NCBI GenBank assembly: GCA_029204225.1
Contig: CM055113.1
Coordinates: 27,000,995 to 27,064,994 of the forward strand
Length of the DNA stretch: 64,000 nucleotides
From: Diphasiastrum complanatum
Lineage: Eukaryota > Streptophyta > Lycopodiopsida > Lycopodiales > Lycopodiaceae
Direction of reading: 5' to 3'
The translations under genes and the position numbers were made by a program. The notes under the pieces are model-generated. The model was not told the origin of the DNA and ran no database searches. It was given only the letters and a program-made list of their open reading frames with translations. Below are positions 23,673 to 33,950 of the stretch, one piece after another. Each line of letters opens with the position of its first letter. Position 1 is the first letter of the stretch.

Positions 23673-25159
23673 AGATCTGCTCCTAAACATTTAAGATCTC
23701 TAAATCTTGAGCAATTAACTTGAGTAGTTGAATTACTCATGTGGAAGTTAATTGATAAAACGGACAGTGTAAAGAGAATTCACCAGAAACTGTTTATTTT
23801 GTGTGTATTGCTTGTAAGACACGTAATTTATGAGTCATTCAAATTCATTAAGGAATTATGTGCATAGGATACTGAATTTTTTGGATGAGTATTTCTCAGT
23901 TGGGAAATAGACTTGATTCATTAGTGATTGTATTCTTGTGAGCTCAGTTGGATACTGGATCCTAATGGTGCCAAGAATGGTGAACTGAATTTTGAGAATT
24001 CAGCAGAACTTTGAAATCTCTAGATGTTGTTCTAGGAGATTGTACAAAGTTTATATTGCTAAAGACAAATGTTATAAAGGTCTTTAATTTATTTGTTGAT
24101 TGTAGAATTTGGAACTCATAACTTGATCAAGGATCAATTTGAAATTTTTTTTTTGGGAATCCAGTGATTTTCCTTGTGGAAAATGATTCTTATATTTCCT
24201 GAGTTATATGTCGTACATATACTCCAGTATCTTTCAATGATTAAGTATGATTTTGGAATCCTGTAAATTATGATTGACAAATCATAAGATTCTAGATATT
24301 TATGATTGACGAATCATAAACTGATACTTAAAGATCATTTGAAATTATAGGAAATTTGAGGATTCTTAAGATAATGAGTAATTCTTGATCCATTGGGTGA
24401 GTCAAGGTTTTAGATCTGTTATTTGAACTCTAAATTTCTTTATTCTAGCACATACTTGAGATTGTGTGGATGTCACAGGCATTTTCATCAAGTAATTGCT
24501 TACTTATGAGGAATTTGCTTACCTTACAAATTGTGGTTTATAAGTGCTTGTGTACAAAGTTCAGTCTATATCTCCAGTTTTATAGGAGACAGATAAATCT
24601 ATTAAGATACATATAGATGCTGATTTCTTGCATATGATGCTAGAAATGGGGTTGTTAACTCATTAGAGTAACTGCAGTACTCTGGTTTGAGTTAAAACTG
24701 TCAGAGACTTGATGGATCTCCTAGAGATTTTAGATGACGGAATTGTGATATTTTAGAATATTTGGATATTCTAAGCATATTTGTACCAAGAGGCATTATT
24801 TTCTACAAGAAATTGAAACGGAATTTTTTTTATTTTTTGGATTCGATCTCTGAAATAAAGAAGTTAACTCACCCAGTGTTTCATGTAAAAAAAAGGATTA
24901 CATGAAGTTGATGAATCTTTGTTTTGGAGTAGATCAACCCATTTGGAAGATTTATAGCTTAGTGTATCTTTTGGAATTTGAATTGGTATTCATGAGTAGA
25001 GGCAAGCAATTAAAGAATTGTTGCATCTCTGAGTACTTATTCAAATGAAAAGATCAGACTGCAAATAATGATTCATGGATAAGATTTGAAAGCTTAAGGA
25101 ATAGTTTCATGTTTTCTTTCTCCCGTTCTGAGGACAAAACCTGTTTAAGGGAGGAAGAA

Positions 25160-25650
25160 TGTTACGGCCATATTCGAGTTAAGGACCTGGAATAGTCCTA
25201 ATATGGCAGACCGGCCCTCCAGTGTTCGAGATTATTGGTCACGCCTAGATTTTATTCCACATCGAGGCCTGTTGGTGACTAATGACCTTGAGAGGACCCA
25301 GACACTCTAATTGAGACATATGGAGTAGTGCATGTACATGTGACTGATATAGGTAGGAGGTATGCATGAAGAGCTATAACCTATTCATAGTTGACCTGCA
25401 TGGAAACTGCATGTGCTCATGCATAGGATCCTACTCTCTATATATTGAGGTAGAGATTATCCCGTCGACGACTTGGTCTAGGTTACTTGTTGAGCTCTTC
25501 TCCTCTTGCTATCACATTGGCATGGCTTGGGAGCTAGATCCAGGAGGATTCTCCAGGAGGGATCTAGGACTGGTTGTGTGGTTTTGCTCCACAGTCTCTC
25601 TTATGTTTTCCTATCCTCATCTTAGGGGTTTATCCCTAGTGGTCTTTACA
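25160..25650 (+). repeat. 3' LTR of element C (491 bp)
   Basis: It starts TGTTACGGCC directly after the purine tract and ends TTTACA before the target duplication. It is about 100 bp longer than the 5' copy because of a block from roughly 25479 to 25580 that the 5' LTR lacks. Confidence 0.93.
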
Positions 25651-25655
25651 AAAGT

Positions 25656-25915
25656 AATGGAGGTGCCTTGATGTATGTAACTTTTATAGATGATTGTACT
25701 AGATTCACATGGATTGACTTACTATCAAAGAAAAATCTTGTTTATGAAGCTTTCATTAAGTTTAAGTCTCTAGTTGAGAAGCAACTTAGTACCTCCATCA
25801 AAGCACTAAGATGTGATAATGGAGGAGAGTACACCTACAATAAAATGAAAGATTTTTGTGAGATCAATGGTATTAAATAGAAGTCTACGTGAATGTGCAA
25901 AGTCTTTAAGACTTG
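25656..25915 (+). pseudogene. copia B1 integrase core, second part, catalytic Glu deleted
   Basis: Directly after C, the copia frame resumes: GGALMYVTFIDDCTRFTWIDLL, then ALRCDNGGEYTYNKMKDF with the second catalytic Asp. It ends EINGIK and stop TAG (about 25878). The next readable block is ECAKSLRLDASLPISF. In sibling F, the stretch between them holds TPQQNGVAERKN with the catalytic Glu. Here it is missing, so a deletion of some tens of bases has removed the DD(35)E glutamate. Confidence 0.85.
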
Positions 25916-25968
25916 ATGCATCACTTCCCATCTCATTTTAGGGAGAAGCTATAACATGTGCTAATTAC

Positions 25969-27057
25969 TTGTGTGATAGACTTCCTAGTAGTGCTATTGA
26001 TGGGATCTCACCTTATCAAGCCTTGTTTGGTAGGAAACCCAATGTAAAAGATTTTAAAATATTTGGATGTATTTGTTATGTCCACATCCCTTTGGAGACA
26101 AGAAGGAAGGAAGATGCTACCTCCTTCAAAGGGATTTTCGTTGGCTATGAAGAAAATAGCAAGGGCTATAGGATATATGATCCTATATCCAAGAAAGTAA
26201 AGGTAAGCAAGGATGTACTTTTTGATGAGTCACAATTTTCTAAGAGCTTGTCTAATGGATCTAGCCCATTGTGCATTGAGGATCTTGACAAACCTGAGGA
26301 TGAAGACAAGGATCCTAGTCAAAGGGGGCCAAGAATATCATCAAGAAGCAAGGTCAAGCCCTCAAGGTTCGTCTATGTGGACAAGGGAAAGCGAAAGGAA
26401 GACTCTACATCTTCTATCTCTTACTCTTTCTTAGCTACATTGCTTGAAGAACCATCATCTTTTGAAGAAGCATATAGATCTAAAGTTTGGAGAGATGCAA
26501 TGCAAGTAGAGTATGATGCATTAGAAGAAAATCATACTTGGAATCTTGTAAACCTTCCAAGAGGGAAGAAGCCACTTGCATGTAAGTGGATTTATAGAAT
26601 AAAGTACAATAAAGATGGATCTATTAGTAAGTACAAGGCTAGGCTTGTTGCTAAAGGATTTCTTCAAGTAAAAGGATTGGATTATGAAGAAACATTTGCA
26701 CCTATAGCTAAGCGTTTAACTATTAGATTAATCATTTGCATTGCTACTTTGTTCAAGTGGGATCTCTACCAAATGGATGTGACAAATGCTTTCTTGAATG
26801 GCTTCTTAGAAGAGGAAATCTACATGATGCAACCCGAGGGCTTCATCAAGGTTGGTGAGGATCAAAAAGTGTGCTACTTAAGGAAGAGCCTATATGGCTT
26901 GAAGCAAGCACCTAGAGCTTGGTACTCTAGGTTGCATGATTTTCTCTATTCCCTTGGCTTTGTACTAATTGCTTATGAACCTTCTTTATATTTCAAATGT
27001 AATGAAGGAAAGATCATAATTTTGGTGCTTTATGTTGTTGACATCATTATGACATGA
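25969..27057 (+). pseudogene. copia B1 integrase C-terminus and RT (YVDD mutated to YVVD)
   Basis: This 362-residue frame has the integrase C-terminal blocks (PYQALFGRKPNVKDFKIFGC, FKGIFVGYEENSKGYRIYDP, VLFDES), an acidic linker, and most of RT. The RT blocks are EEAYRSKVWRDAMQVEYDAL, CKWIYRIKYNKDGS, KARLVAKGF, YEETFAPIA, MDVTNAFLNGFLEEEIYMMQPEGF and LRKSLYGLKQAPRAWY. The catalytic box reads LYVVDIIMT instead of LYVDDIIMT, which removes one metal-binding Asp. A stop follows at once. This is the best-preserved RT in the window, but it is inactive. Confidence 0.92.
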
Positions 27058-27336
27058 AAATGATGATGAAGGCATAAGTAAAGTAAAAGTTGATTTATCT
27101 AGTGAGTTCAAGATGGTAGATCTAGGCTTCCTAAAGTTTATACTAGGGATAGAAGTGTCTAGAAGTAGCAATTGTCATAAGTCAATCTAAGTATGCTACT
27201 TCCATTCTTGAAAGGTTTGGTATGAGAGATTGTAAGGGGATTGACACCCCTATGGATCATGTTGTGAAAGCAACTAATGAAGGTAATGAAGCATCCTTTG
27301 AGGACATCACCCTCTTTCGAAAGCTTATAGGCTCCC
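27058..27336 (+). pseudogene. copia B1 RT thumb/connection
   Basis: In shifting frames it reads DLSSEFKMVDLGFLKFILGIEV, then SQSKYATSILERFGMRDCKGIDTPMDHVVK, then FRKLIGSL, where the D1 solo LTR is inserted. These are the standard copia blocks between the palm and RNase H. At least one frameshift (about 27175) is needed. Confidence 0.8.
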
Positions 27337-27991
27337 TGTGAAAATTGTCAACATTTCCTAGCTAGTTTGAGGCCTAAATTGGCAATTTTTGTACATAGTT
27401 TTGGATCTAACCTTTCACACATGTGAAAGAGGCCTAGATACTTTTATTTTAGTATATATTTCATATTGAAGAAGTCTCAAACTTCAAGACCTTTGAAATG
27501 ACACCAAAATCATGCTATTTGGACATGTAGGCAAAAATTGGCTATTTTAGGCTACTGGTGCCCTAAAATTGGGTCCTAAGTTCTAGAGAGAGGAGAGAGA
27601 GTCATCTCTCTCGTCTATATTAGGCTGAAATTCATGGAGAACAGGTTGGAGAAACTTATTGTATTGTTGAGAGAGATCAATAGATCATTGTCACAGTTTC
27701 TTCCTCCATTGAGAGCATTGCTTTGTGTATTGTCTTCAAGCTTTTGTGTATGATCTTAAGAGGTTTCCAAAAGTGGTAGGCTATTGTTGTAGGGCTAGTA
27801 TGCTGCTGTTTTTGGCTGCCATCAGTACCTTTTATTAGTTTCTTTTGTCTCTTGAATGATTTGTCAAGTTCATGTGTATCAAAGGTAGCATTAGGATGCT
27901 TTGCCATTTCTAGCTTTTGTAGCTTGTTGTGCAAAGATCTTAGCCAAGTATTTTGGGAGTTTGGATCCATTCAAGATCCACTTTTTTCACA
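27337..27991 (+). mobile_element. Solo LTR D1 (655 bp) with perfect target duplication
   Basis: It starts TGTGAAAATTGTCAAC and ends TTTTTTCACA. CTCCC flanks it on both sides (27332-27336 and 27992-27996), and the copia B1 coding block IGSL/IYLT reads across the joined flanks. A second copy of the same length is at 55043-55697. It carries TTTCACACATGTGAAA near 27414-27427, a variant of the G-box palindrome seen in the related LTRs. With no internal region it is the product of LTR-LTR recombination. Confidence 0.95.
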
Positions 27992-27996
27992 CTCCC

Positions 27997-28187
27997 TAAT
28001 CTATTTAACCATCACTAGACTTAAGCTTTTGTGTAAGCAAGTTGAGTCAAGGTATGCAAGCTCCTTTAGTGCATCATTGGAAAAGTGCCAAGAGAGTGCT
28101 TAGATATGTTTCTAGTACTAGATTTTTTGGCATACTTCATGAAGGATCTAACTTGCACTTGAGAGCCTACTCGGATTTAGATTTTGC
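27997..28187 (+). pseudogene. copia B1 RNase H N-terminus, truncated
   Basis: It reads IYLTITRL, then (after a shift) APLVHHWKSAKRVLRYVSSTRFFGILHEGSNLHLRAYSDLDFA. This is the copia 'HW.AAKRILRY.KGT...G......L..YSD.DWAG' block containing the first RNase H catalytic Asp. Homology stops abruptly at about 28187. Confidence 0.85.
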
Positions 28188-29127
28188 AGAAACAAAGCAC
28201 AAAAAGTTTCGCGAACACGAAAGTCAAAGAAAACGAAGATAAACGGTTCGCAAACACGAAAGTCAAAGCAGACGAAGACGAACGGTTTGCGAACACAAAA
28301 GATTCACAAATGAGAATCTTTTGCGGTCCTATACGAGAGAATACAAACAACCAAAAGGAAACCTACAATGGAAATGAAATATTCTCCTGCCCTCCATGCT
28401 CCAAAGAGTACCAGCAAGATCATACAAGTACCCAGAAGTACAGATATCTGATCTGATGGTATGATGTCAGTAGATACACTTTAGGTCATGGCTAATCTGC
28501 CACTCTTGTAATTCACTGAGTAGTTGTAGATACTTAATCACTCTAATATCAGATTTACATAGAGCAACCATACTTACTGAATGATACTTGACATATAGAT
28601 CAACAGAATACACATACAGTGTAATGTAGTAGTCTGATTCTAGTAAGCAATCAAGACGAAATACAGACAACAAGTCCGTCTACATGTGAGACAAGCTCTG
28701 TGAAATCTAACTGTTCGCTAGTAAAGCGAGATGATTACTCATGAGAGAACTGTGTTTCTCCCAAGCCAATGCACTGCATGGATTTGCATGCAATTCTTGA
28801 AGAAAGCAGAGGAAGATCAATATAGATAATTTCTCTTGTTGTGTCTGATCTCGTATGCAAATGCTTCTATTGTTAATCGTGTGCCTGCATTTTTTTTTTT
28901 TGTTCATTTTAATTCCACACCCTGGTTGAAACTATGTTGAATGCTGCATTGATTTTATAAACGTAGATCAGTAGAGCTTGACTACATTCTGGAGGATTGT
29001 AGGAGTGATTCAGCTGGAAGTGTCCAGCGATCGCATCTGAATTCCATGCGAGTCACAAGAGGATCGTGGTTCCTTCGCGAAAGCTTCGCGACTGCGAAAT
29101 CCAAATCGTGATTCTTGATCCTCATCA
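28188..29127 (+). repeat. LTR of copia E, 5'-truncated copy
   Basis: It is colinear with 32888-33835 and ends GATCCTCATCA one base before a primer-binding site. It has roughly two and a half copies of a 39-bp unit (CGGTTCGC..ACGAAAGTCAAAG..GACGAAGACGAA) at 28207-28300. It lacks about 140 bp present at the start of the 32748-33835 copy, so the junction with B1 at 28187 is a truncation. Confidence 0.85.
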
Positions 29128-29128
29128 A

Positions 29129-29141
29129 TGGTATCAGAGCC
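29129..29141 (+). other. primer-binding site of copia E
   Basis: TGGTATCAGAGCC lies one base after the LTR end CATCA. It is of the initiator tRNA-Met type. Confidence 0.95.
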
Positions 29142-29318
29142 GGTCATCCTGTCATATTATGACATATCCAAGAAGCTAATAGATTCAGGAGGCCAAGCAT
29201 TCAAACAACCATCAACAAGGGAACAAACTCCAAGAAGCAATGGCTTCAATCAACAACATGTAGAGCAAGATCTGCACAATACTTGATTCCTCAGGATCTA
29301 ACTTTCTAGCCTAGAAAG

Positions 29319-30028
29319 TTGACATCTTTGATACTCAAGGGTGAAGGACTATTCCCCTGGGTGGATGGCACAGAAGAAATGCCTACGACAACAGGCAAGG
29401 GGCTATGCAAATGGAGGGAGAAAAACGACAAGGTAGTAGCCTTTTTATCATCTTCCATCGAAGATAGTCTCACACTTGACCTGGCTACACTCTCCAAAGC
29501 TAAGGAGATGTGGGATACATTACTTACCAGATTTCAGACAAAATCAAGAAGTCAATTCATGATGCTGGAAGATCAGCTGACGAATTTGCAATGGGATGGA
29601 AAATACCTCACTTCTTTTGTAAGAAAGATGAAGGATATGTTTCTATCACTACATAACCCTGGAATAGAGAATGATGTGTCAGCTGAGAAGCAGCTCAATA
29701 CGTATTGAGAGCCTTATCCAGATCATTCCAAATGACAAGAACCCTGCTCGCAAAAGATTCCGCCATGTACCTCGAAAAGGCGATTGTCGAGATTCGAGAG
29801 GAAGTCGAGGCTAGAGAACATCTTGATCACAAAGATGGTTCTGACCAGGCCCTCTATGACAACAAAGAAAAATTAAAGAAGCAATTTTGTCCTAACAGGG
29901 AGTCCAATCAGAGGCAGGATCATGACCAACAAGTAGAGGGAACAAGCAAAGGCAATTGGAAGACCAAAGGGAGGTCGAAACAACAAGGTGCATACAGTAG
30001 ATACCTGCTGGCTCAATCTCAAGATTGA
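29319..30028 (+). pseudogene. copia E Gag, frameshifted
   Basis: Frame 29319-29708 reads LSSSIEDSLTLDLATLSKAKEMWDTLLTRF and MLEDQLTNLQWDGKYLTSFVRKMKDMF, matching the middle of copia Gag ('A...W..L...F' then 'L...M..G.S...Y...'). Frame 29705-30028 continues with the Lys/Gln-rich linker. The true start is probably near the ATG at 29240, but stops occur before 29319. The family is clearly different from that of B1. Confidence 0.75.
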
Positions 30029-30586
30029 GTGTATCCATTGCCACAAGAAGGGTCACGTAGCCATGGATTGCCACCAGAACCCGAGAAACAAGTCAATACA
30101 GAACAAACAGGAGAACAGAAATAGTTCATCCTATGTCGAGGAGCCCAAGAGCTCAAAAATGGACGAAGAAAGAATGAACAGAAATTGTTCGACCGCCTAT
30201 ATCTGTGAAGACGTGTATGCAGCATCAACATCTGACACACATGAGGTGATCCTAGATTCAGGAGCCACCTCACACTTTGTGATATCAAGACGAATCATGT
30301 TTGATTTCAGAAGTGCAGATCCCTCAAGATTCATAGTTCTTGGAGATGGATCTAAACATCAAGTGAACGGTATTCGTTCACTACGGCTCAACACCAATGG
30401 TTGAGACAGACAACTCGAAGACGTTCTGTTCGTGCCTACTCTACAACAAGACTTGCTCTCTGTAGCAAGAATAACAGATGTAGGGATGTGTGTGATGTTT
30501 TCTGACGAAGCATGCAACGTGATTGATACTAGTACCAGTACTCTCATCGCTCAAGGCAAAAGGAAAGGGAACCTATATCTACTTGT
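30018..30586 (+). pseudogene. copia E nucleocapsid and protease
   Basis: The knuckle CIHCHKKGHVAMDC (30030-30071, CX2CX4HX4C) is followed by the protease motif VILDSGATSHFV (about 30247-30280). Next comes the FVPTLQQDLLSVARITDVG strand, after a TGA at about 30402. The coding ends where a new LTR starts at 30587, so integrase, RT and RNase H of E are absent. Confidence 0.85.
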
Positions 30587-31417
30587 TGTGAAAAATACAA
30601 AAATAAGCTTGGTAGAAGCCAAAAATCTTGTATATAGGATAGACACACATGTGTGGAGCCTTTTTCACGTGTGAAACTAGTGTACTTTTCATGTACCATA
30701 ATCATATATGTTGTACGTATGATTTAATTCAAGTTCTAGTGGCTAAAATAGCCAAAAACTAGTTTTCTAGAGATATGACACATGGCACCAATCTAATGAT
30801 TGCATGAGCCAAATATTTTAAATAGGTGTCACATCCCATATGTAGAGGACAGCTCACACCTGTGGAAATAGTTGAAGTAGGCAAGGTTTTGCTTCTAGAA
30901 GATTTCCATGAAGATCTCCATATAGTAGGAAAATAGACCAAAAATGCCCAAAATGGAAAGTTTTGATCCAAGTGTCAAATTGCATGATGGTGACAAGGCA
31001 TCCTCACACGTGTGAGATCTGATGCATGATCAGTACCTCGAGCTCCAAGAATTGTATATATAGAGTCTTATTTGGCCATAATCAATGTGAGACACCAATC
31101 TTGGTTTTGGAAGCAATTTTAGTGATTCTCTCCATTTGTCTCCATTTGTCTACATTTGTTTTGATTGTTTTGAGGTTCTATCAAAGTGTACTTGATTTTC
31201 AGGTTGGAGTCCGTACTCAGACAATGTTTCACACGTGTGAAACCAGAAAGTACACCTACCTTCAATTAATGATTGTTCTTGTTAGAATTTTGTGTCTAGA
31301 ATTGATCTAGATTGATCTTAATCTCAAGTAGATTGATAGATCAAGTAATCTGACAACCAATCCCTCTTGAGGATCAGATTAGGATCCACTCTTGGTCCTT
31401 GTTGTACTTTTTGCACA
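30587..31417 (+). repeat. 5' LTR of copia F (about 831 bp)
   Basis: The end is fixed by TTTTTGCACA abutting a primer-binding site. The start is inferred from TGTGAAAAATAC, similar to the TGTGAAAAT starts of the D and G LTRs; a start at 30629 (TGTATATAGG) is the alternative. It contains G-box palindromes at 30664-30675, 31005-31014 and 31230-31239, plus CACACATGTGTG at 30644. Confidence 0.75.
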
Positions 31418-31430
31418 TGGTATCAGAGCC
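31418..31430 (+). other. primer-binding site of copia F
   Basis: TGGTATCAGAGCC directly follows the LTR. Confidence 0.95.
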
Positions 31431-31682
31431 AAGTACAAGAGGTTTTGTTGAAATTGATAGGGTTAATCCAAATCAAAGCCAAAATTACCAGTTTTTAGGA
31501 AACTAGTCAAATTTTGTGTAGCGAGTTGGATTTGATAGTTATCCTCAAAATTTTTGGTCCAGATCTTGTTGTGGGCTGTAGGAACCCTTTTCACACGTGA
31601 GGCCATACAGCTCCAGTTTTGACTGAGAAATTTCAAAAATTTGTAGAATTTGACTACCCAATTTGAGTGATTTTTGGTGCAA

Positions 31683-32742
31683 AAACAAGCATTTTCTTTG
31701 GATGCTAATGTGATGGTTGAAAGTGTGAACATGGTAAGGGAGGAGCTCACTCAAGTGGAATTATGGCACAAAAGGTTAGGCCATCCTAACTACAAAACTA
31801 TGGAGACCATGGTGACAAAGGAGCTAGCAAAAGGACTTCCCAAAACCATATCCAAGTGTGGCAAGCTTTGTGAAGCTTGTGGACTCTCCAAATCTCATAA
31901 GCTTCCTTTCAAGAGATCTTTGATAAGATCTAGCTCTCCTTTTGACCTTATACACTCGGATGTTCATTCATTTTCACATGAATCAAATGGTGGAGCTCTT
32001 ATGTATGTCACTTTTATTGATGATAAATCAAGATACTCTTGGGTTTATCTCTTGTCTATGAAACATGAAGTATTTGAGTCCTTTGTAAAGTTCAAAACTC
32101 TTGTGGAAAATCAACTTAATACTAGCTTGAAAGTATTAAGAAGTGATAATGGAGGGGAGTACATCTCCAATAAGATGAAAGAGTTTTGTGAAACTAAATG
32201 GCATTAGGAGAGAGTTTACTTGCACATATACTCCACAACAAAATGGAGTAGCTGAGAGAAAGAATAAGACACTATGTGAGTGTGCTAAAGCTATGAGATT
32301 AGATGCCTCACTTCCTATATCATTTTGGGGAGAAGCTATTTTATGTGCAAACTTTCTATGTAATAGAATGACTAATAGTGCCAATAAAGGACTTACACCT
32401 TATGAAGTATTGTTTGGCAAAAAGCCAAATCTTAGTGATTTGAAAGTTTTTGGATATACTTGTTATGTACATATTCCTTTAGAAACAAGGAAAAAGGAAG
32501 ATGCCACTTCTTTCAAAGGCATCTTTGTTGGTTATAGTGAAAGTAAGAAAGCTTATAGGATATTTGATCCTATTACAAAAAAAGTTGTTGCTAGTAGAGA
32601 TGTACCTTTTGATGAATCTCTCCAAGCCAAAGGAAAGGTGACTTCCAACAACACTCAACTTGTCAAGGATCATGCTATGGCTGAGGAGGAGCTTCATGAA
32701 GATGAAGACCAAGAGGAACCTACTCAAAGTTCTAGAACCCAG
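31683..32742 (+). pseudogene. copia F integrase (gag and protease deleted)
   Basis: The leader (31431-31683) joins directly to FSLDANVMVESVNMVREEL in the GAG-pre-integrase block, so gag and protease are gone. Integrase then reads VELWHKRLGHPNYKTM, CGKLCEACGLSKSH, DLIHSDVHSF (catalytic D), YVTFIDDKSRYSWVYLL, VLRSDNGGEY (D) and TPQQNGVAERKNKTL (E). It continues with PYEVLFGKKPNLSDLKVFGY and VPFDES. One extra A near 32196 (ACTAAATGGC against the expected ACTAATGGC) shifts the frame between the second D and the E. Coding ends at about 32742 in the linker before RT. It is closely related to B1. Confidence 0.9.
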
Positions 32743-32747
32743 TCGGA

Positions 32748-33835
32748 TTCTGACGTCTGTAAACACAGAATGATGCCAAACTTCCCCGACGGAATGAAGA
32801 AACAAAATGTTTCTAATTACAAAGCCTTGCTAGCTTTCAGCCCTCAACCCAACGAAGACATTCGCGAACTCAAAGATCTGGAGACATGAAGCACGAAAAG
32901 TTTTGCGAACATGAAAGTCAAAAGAAACGAAGACGAACGGTTCGCGAACACGAAAGTCAAAGCTGACAAAGACGAACGGTTCGCGAACATGAAAGATTCA
33001 CGAACGAGAATCTTTTGCAGTCCAGTATGAGAGAAGACAAACAACCAAAAGGAAACCTACGATGGAAACGAAACCTTCTCCTACCCTCCATGCTCCAAAG
33101 AGTACCAGCAAGATGATACAAGTACCCAGAAGTATAGATATCTGATCTGATGGTATGACGTCAGCAAATACAGTGTAGGTCATGGCTAATCTGCCACTCT
33201 TGTAATTTACTGAGTAGTTGTAGATGCTTAATCACTCTAATCTCAGATTTATATAGAGCGACCATACTTACTGAATGATACTTGACATATAGATCAACAG
33301 AATACAAATACAGTGTAATGTAGTAGTATGATGCTAGTAAGCAATCAAGACGAAATATAGACAACAAGTCCGCCTGCGTGCGAGACGAGCTCTGTGATCA
33401 GGATCCATAGAGATCTAACTGTCCGCTAGTAAAGCGAGATGATTACTCGTGAGAGAACCGTGTTTCTCCCATGCCAACACACTGCGTGGATTTGCATGTA
33501 GTGCTTGAAGAAAGCAAAGGAAGATCAATCTACATAATTTCTCTTGTTGTGTTTGATCTCATATGCAAATGCTTCTGTTGTTAATCGTGTCTCTGAGTTT
33601 TTTTTTTCTTGTTCATTTTAATTCCGCACCTTGGTTGAAACTATGTTGAATGCTGCATTGATTTTATAAATGTAGATCAGTAGAGCCTGACTACATTCTA
33701 GAGGATTGTGGGAGTGATCAACTGGCAGTGTCCAACGATCGCATCTGAAGTTCATCCGAGTCACAAGAGGATCGTGGTTCCTTTGCGAATGCTTTGCGAC
33801 CGTGAAATCCAAATCGTGATTCCTGATCCTCATCA
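32748..33835 (+). mobile_element. Solo LTR of copia E family (about 1088 bp)
   Basis: The right end GATCCTCATCA matches the end of the E LTR at 29127. The left end is inferred from a 5-bp direct repeat CGGAT at 32743-32747 and 33836-33840; this gives a start TCTGACG rather than TG, so the first dinucleotide is mutated or the boundary is slightly off. It contains a 39-bp tandem unit with TTCGCGAA palindromes (32941-32948 and 32980-32987). No PBS follows, consistent with a solo LTR. Confidence 0.7.
32900..33020 (+). promoter_or_regulatory. 39-bp LTR tandem repeats with TTCGCGAA palindromes
   Basis: There are three starts at about 32903, 32941 and 32980, each reading (T)TTGCGAAC or TTCGCGAAC followed by A(C/T)GAAAGTCAAA. 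TTCGCGAA is self-complementary and resembles an E2F-type core. It is repeated in the 5' E LTR at 28207-28300 and loosely near 29075. Tandem units upstream of an LTR promoter often act as enhancers; function here is inference. Confidence 0.5.
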
Positions 33836-33950
33836 CGGATGTCTGACGTACCAGATAGTTGTAGGAATTTGACATCTGTTAATAGAATGATAAAAAAAAA
33901 TGTCCGATGTGTGTCCGACATCTATCCGACACGTTAGGACATCGGATTCC

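Larger units (their letters stand above)
18646..25650 (+). mobile_element. Element C: 7-kb LTR element with mostly non-coding interior (LARD-like)
   Basis: A 5' LTR at 18646-19032 and a 3' LTR at 25160-25650 start TGTTACGGCC and end GGTCTTTACA. The 5' side is flanked by CAAGT (18641-18645) and the 3' side by AAAGT (25651-25655), a target duplication with one mismatch, inside B1 integrase. A degenerate primer-binding site follows the 5' LTR and a purine tract (TTTAAGGGAGGAAGAA, 25144-25159) precedes the 3' LTR. The roughly 6.1-kb interior has no frame above about 100 codons. Its only protein-like hint is KLTHPVFHVKK near 24862-24895, resembling the 'HPVFHVS.LKK' block at the end of gypsy integrase. 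That suggests a gypsy-derived large retrotransposon derivative. Confidence 0.85.
15655..28187 (+). mobile_element. Ty1/copia element B1, nested and truncated
   Basis: The 5' LTR (15655-16515) is followed by the PBS, a leader, gag, protease and integrase, with integrase interrupted by element C (18646-25650). After C come the rest of integrase, RT, a solo LTR insertion (27337-27991) and the start of RNase H. Homology stops at about 28187 inside the RNase H '.YSDLDFA' block, where the E LTR begins, so the 3' end is missing. Without the inserts, B1 is about 4.9 kb. Sequence close to its integrase is repeated in element F. Confidence 0.85.
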
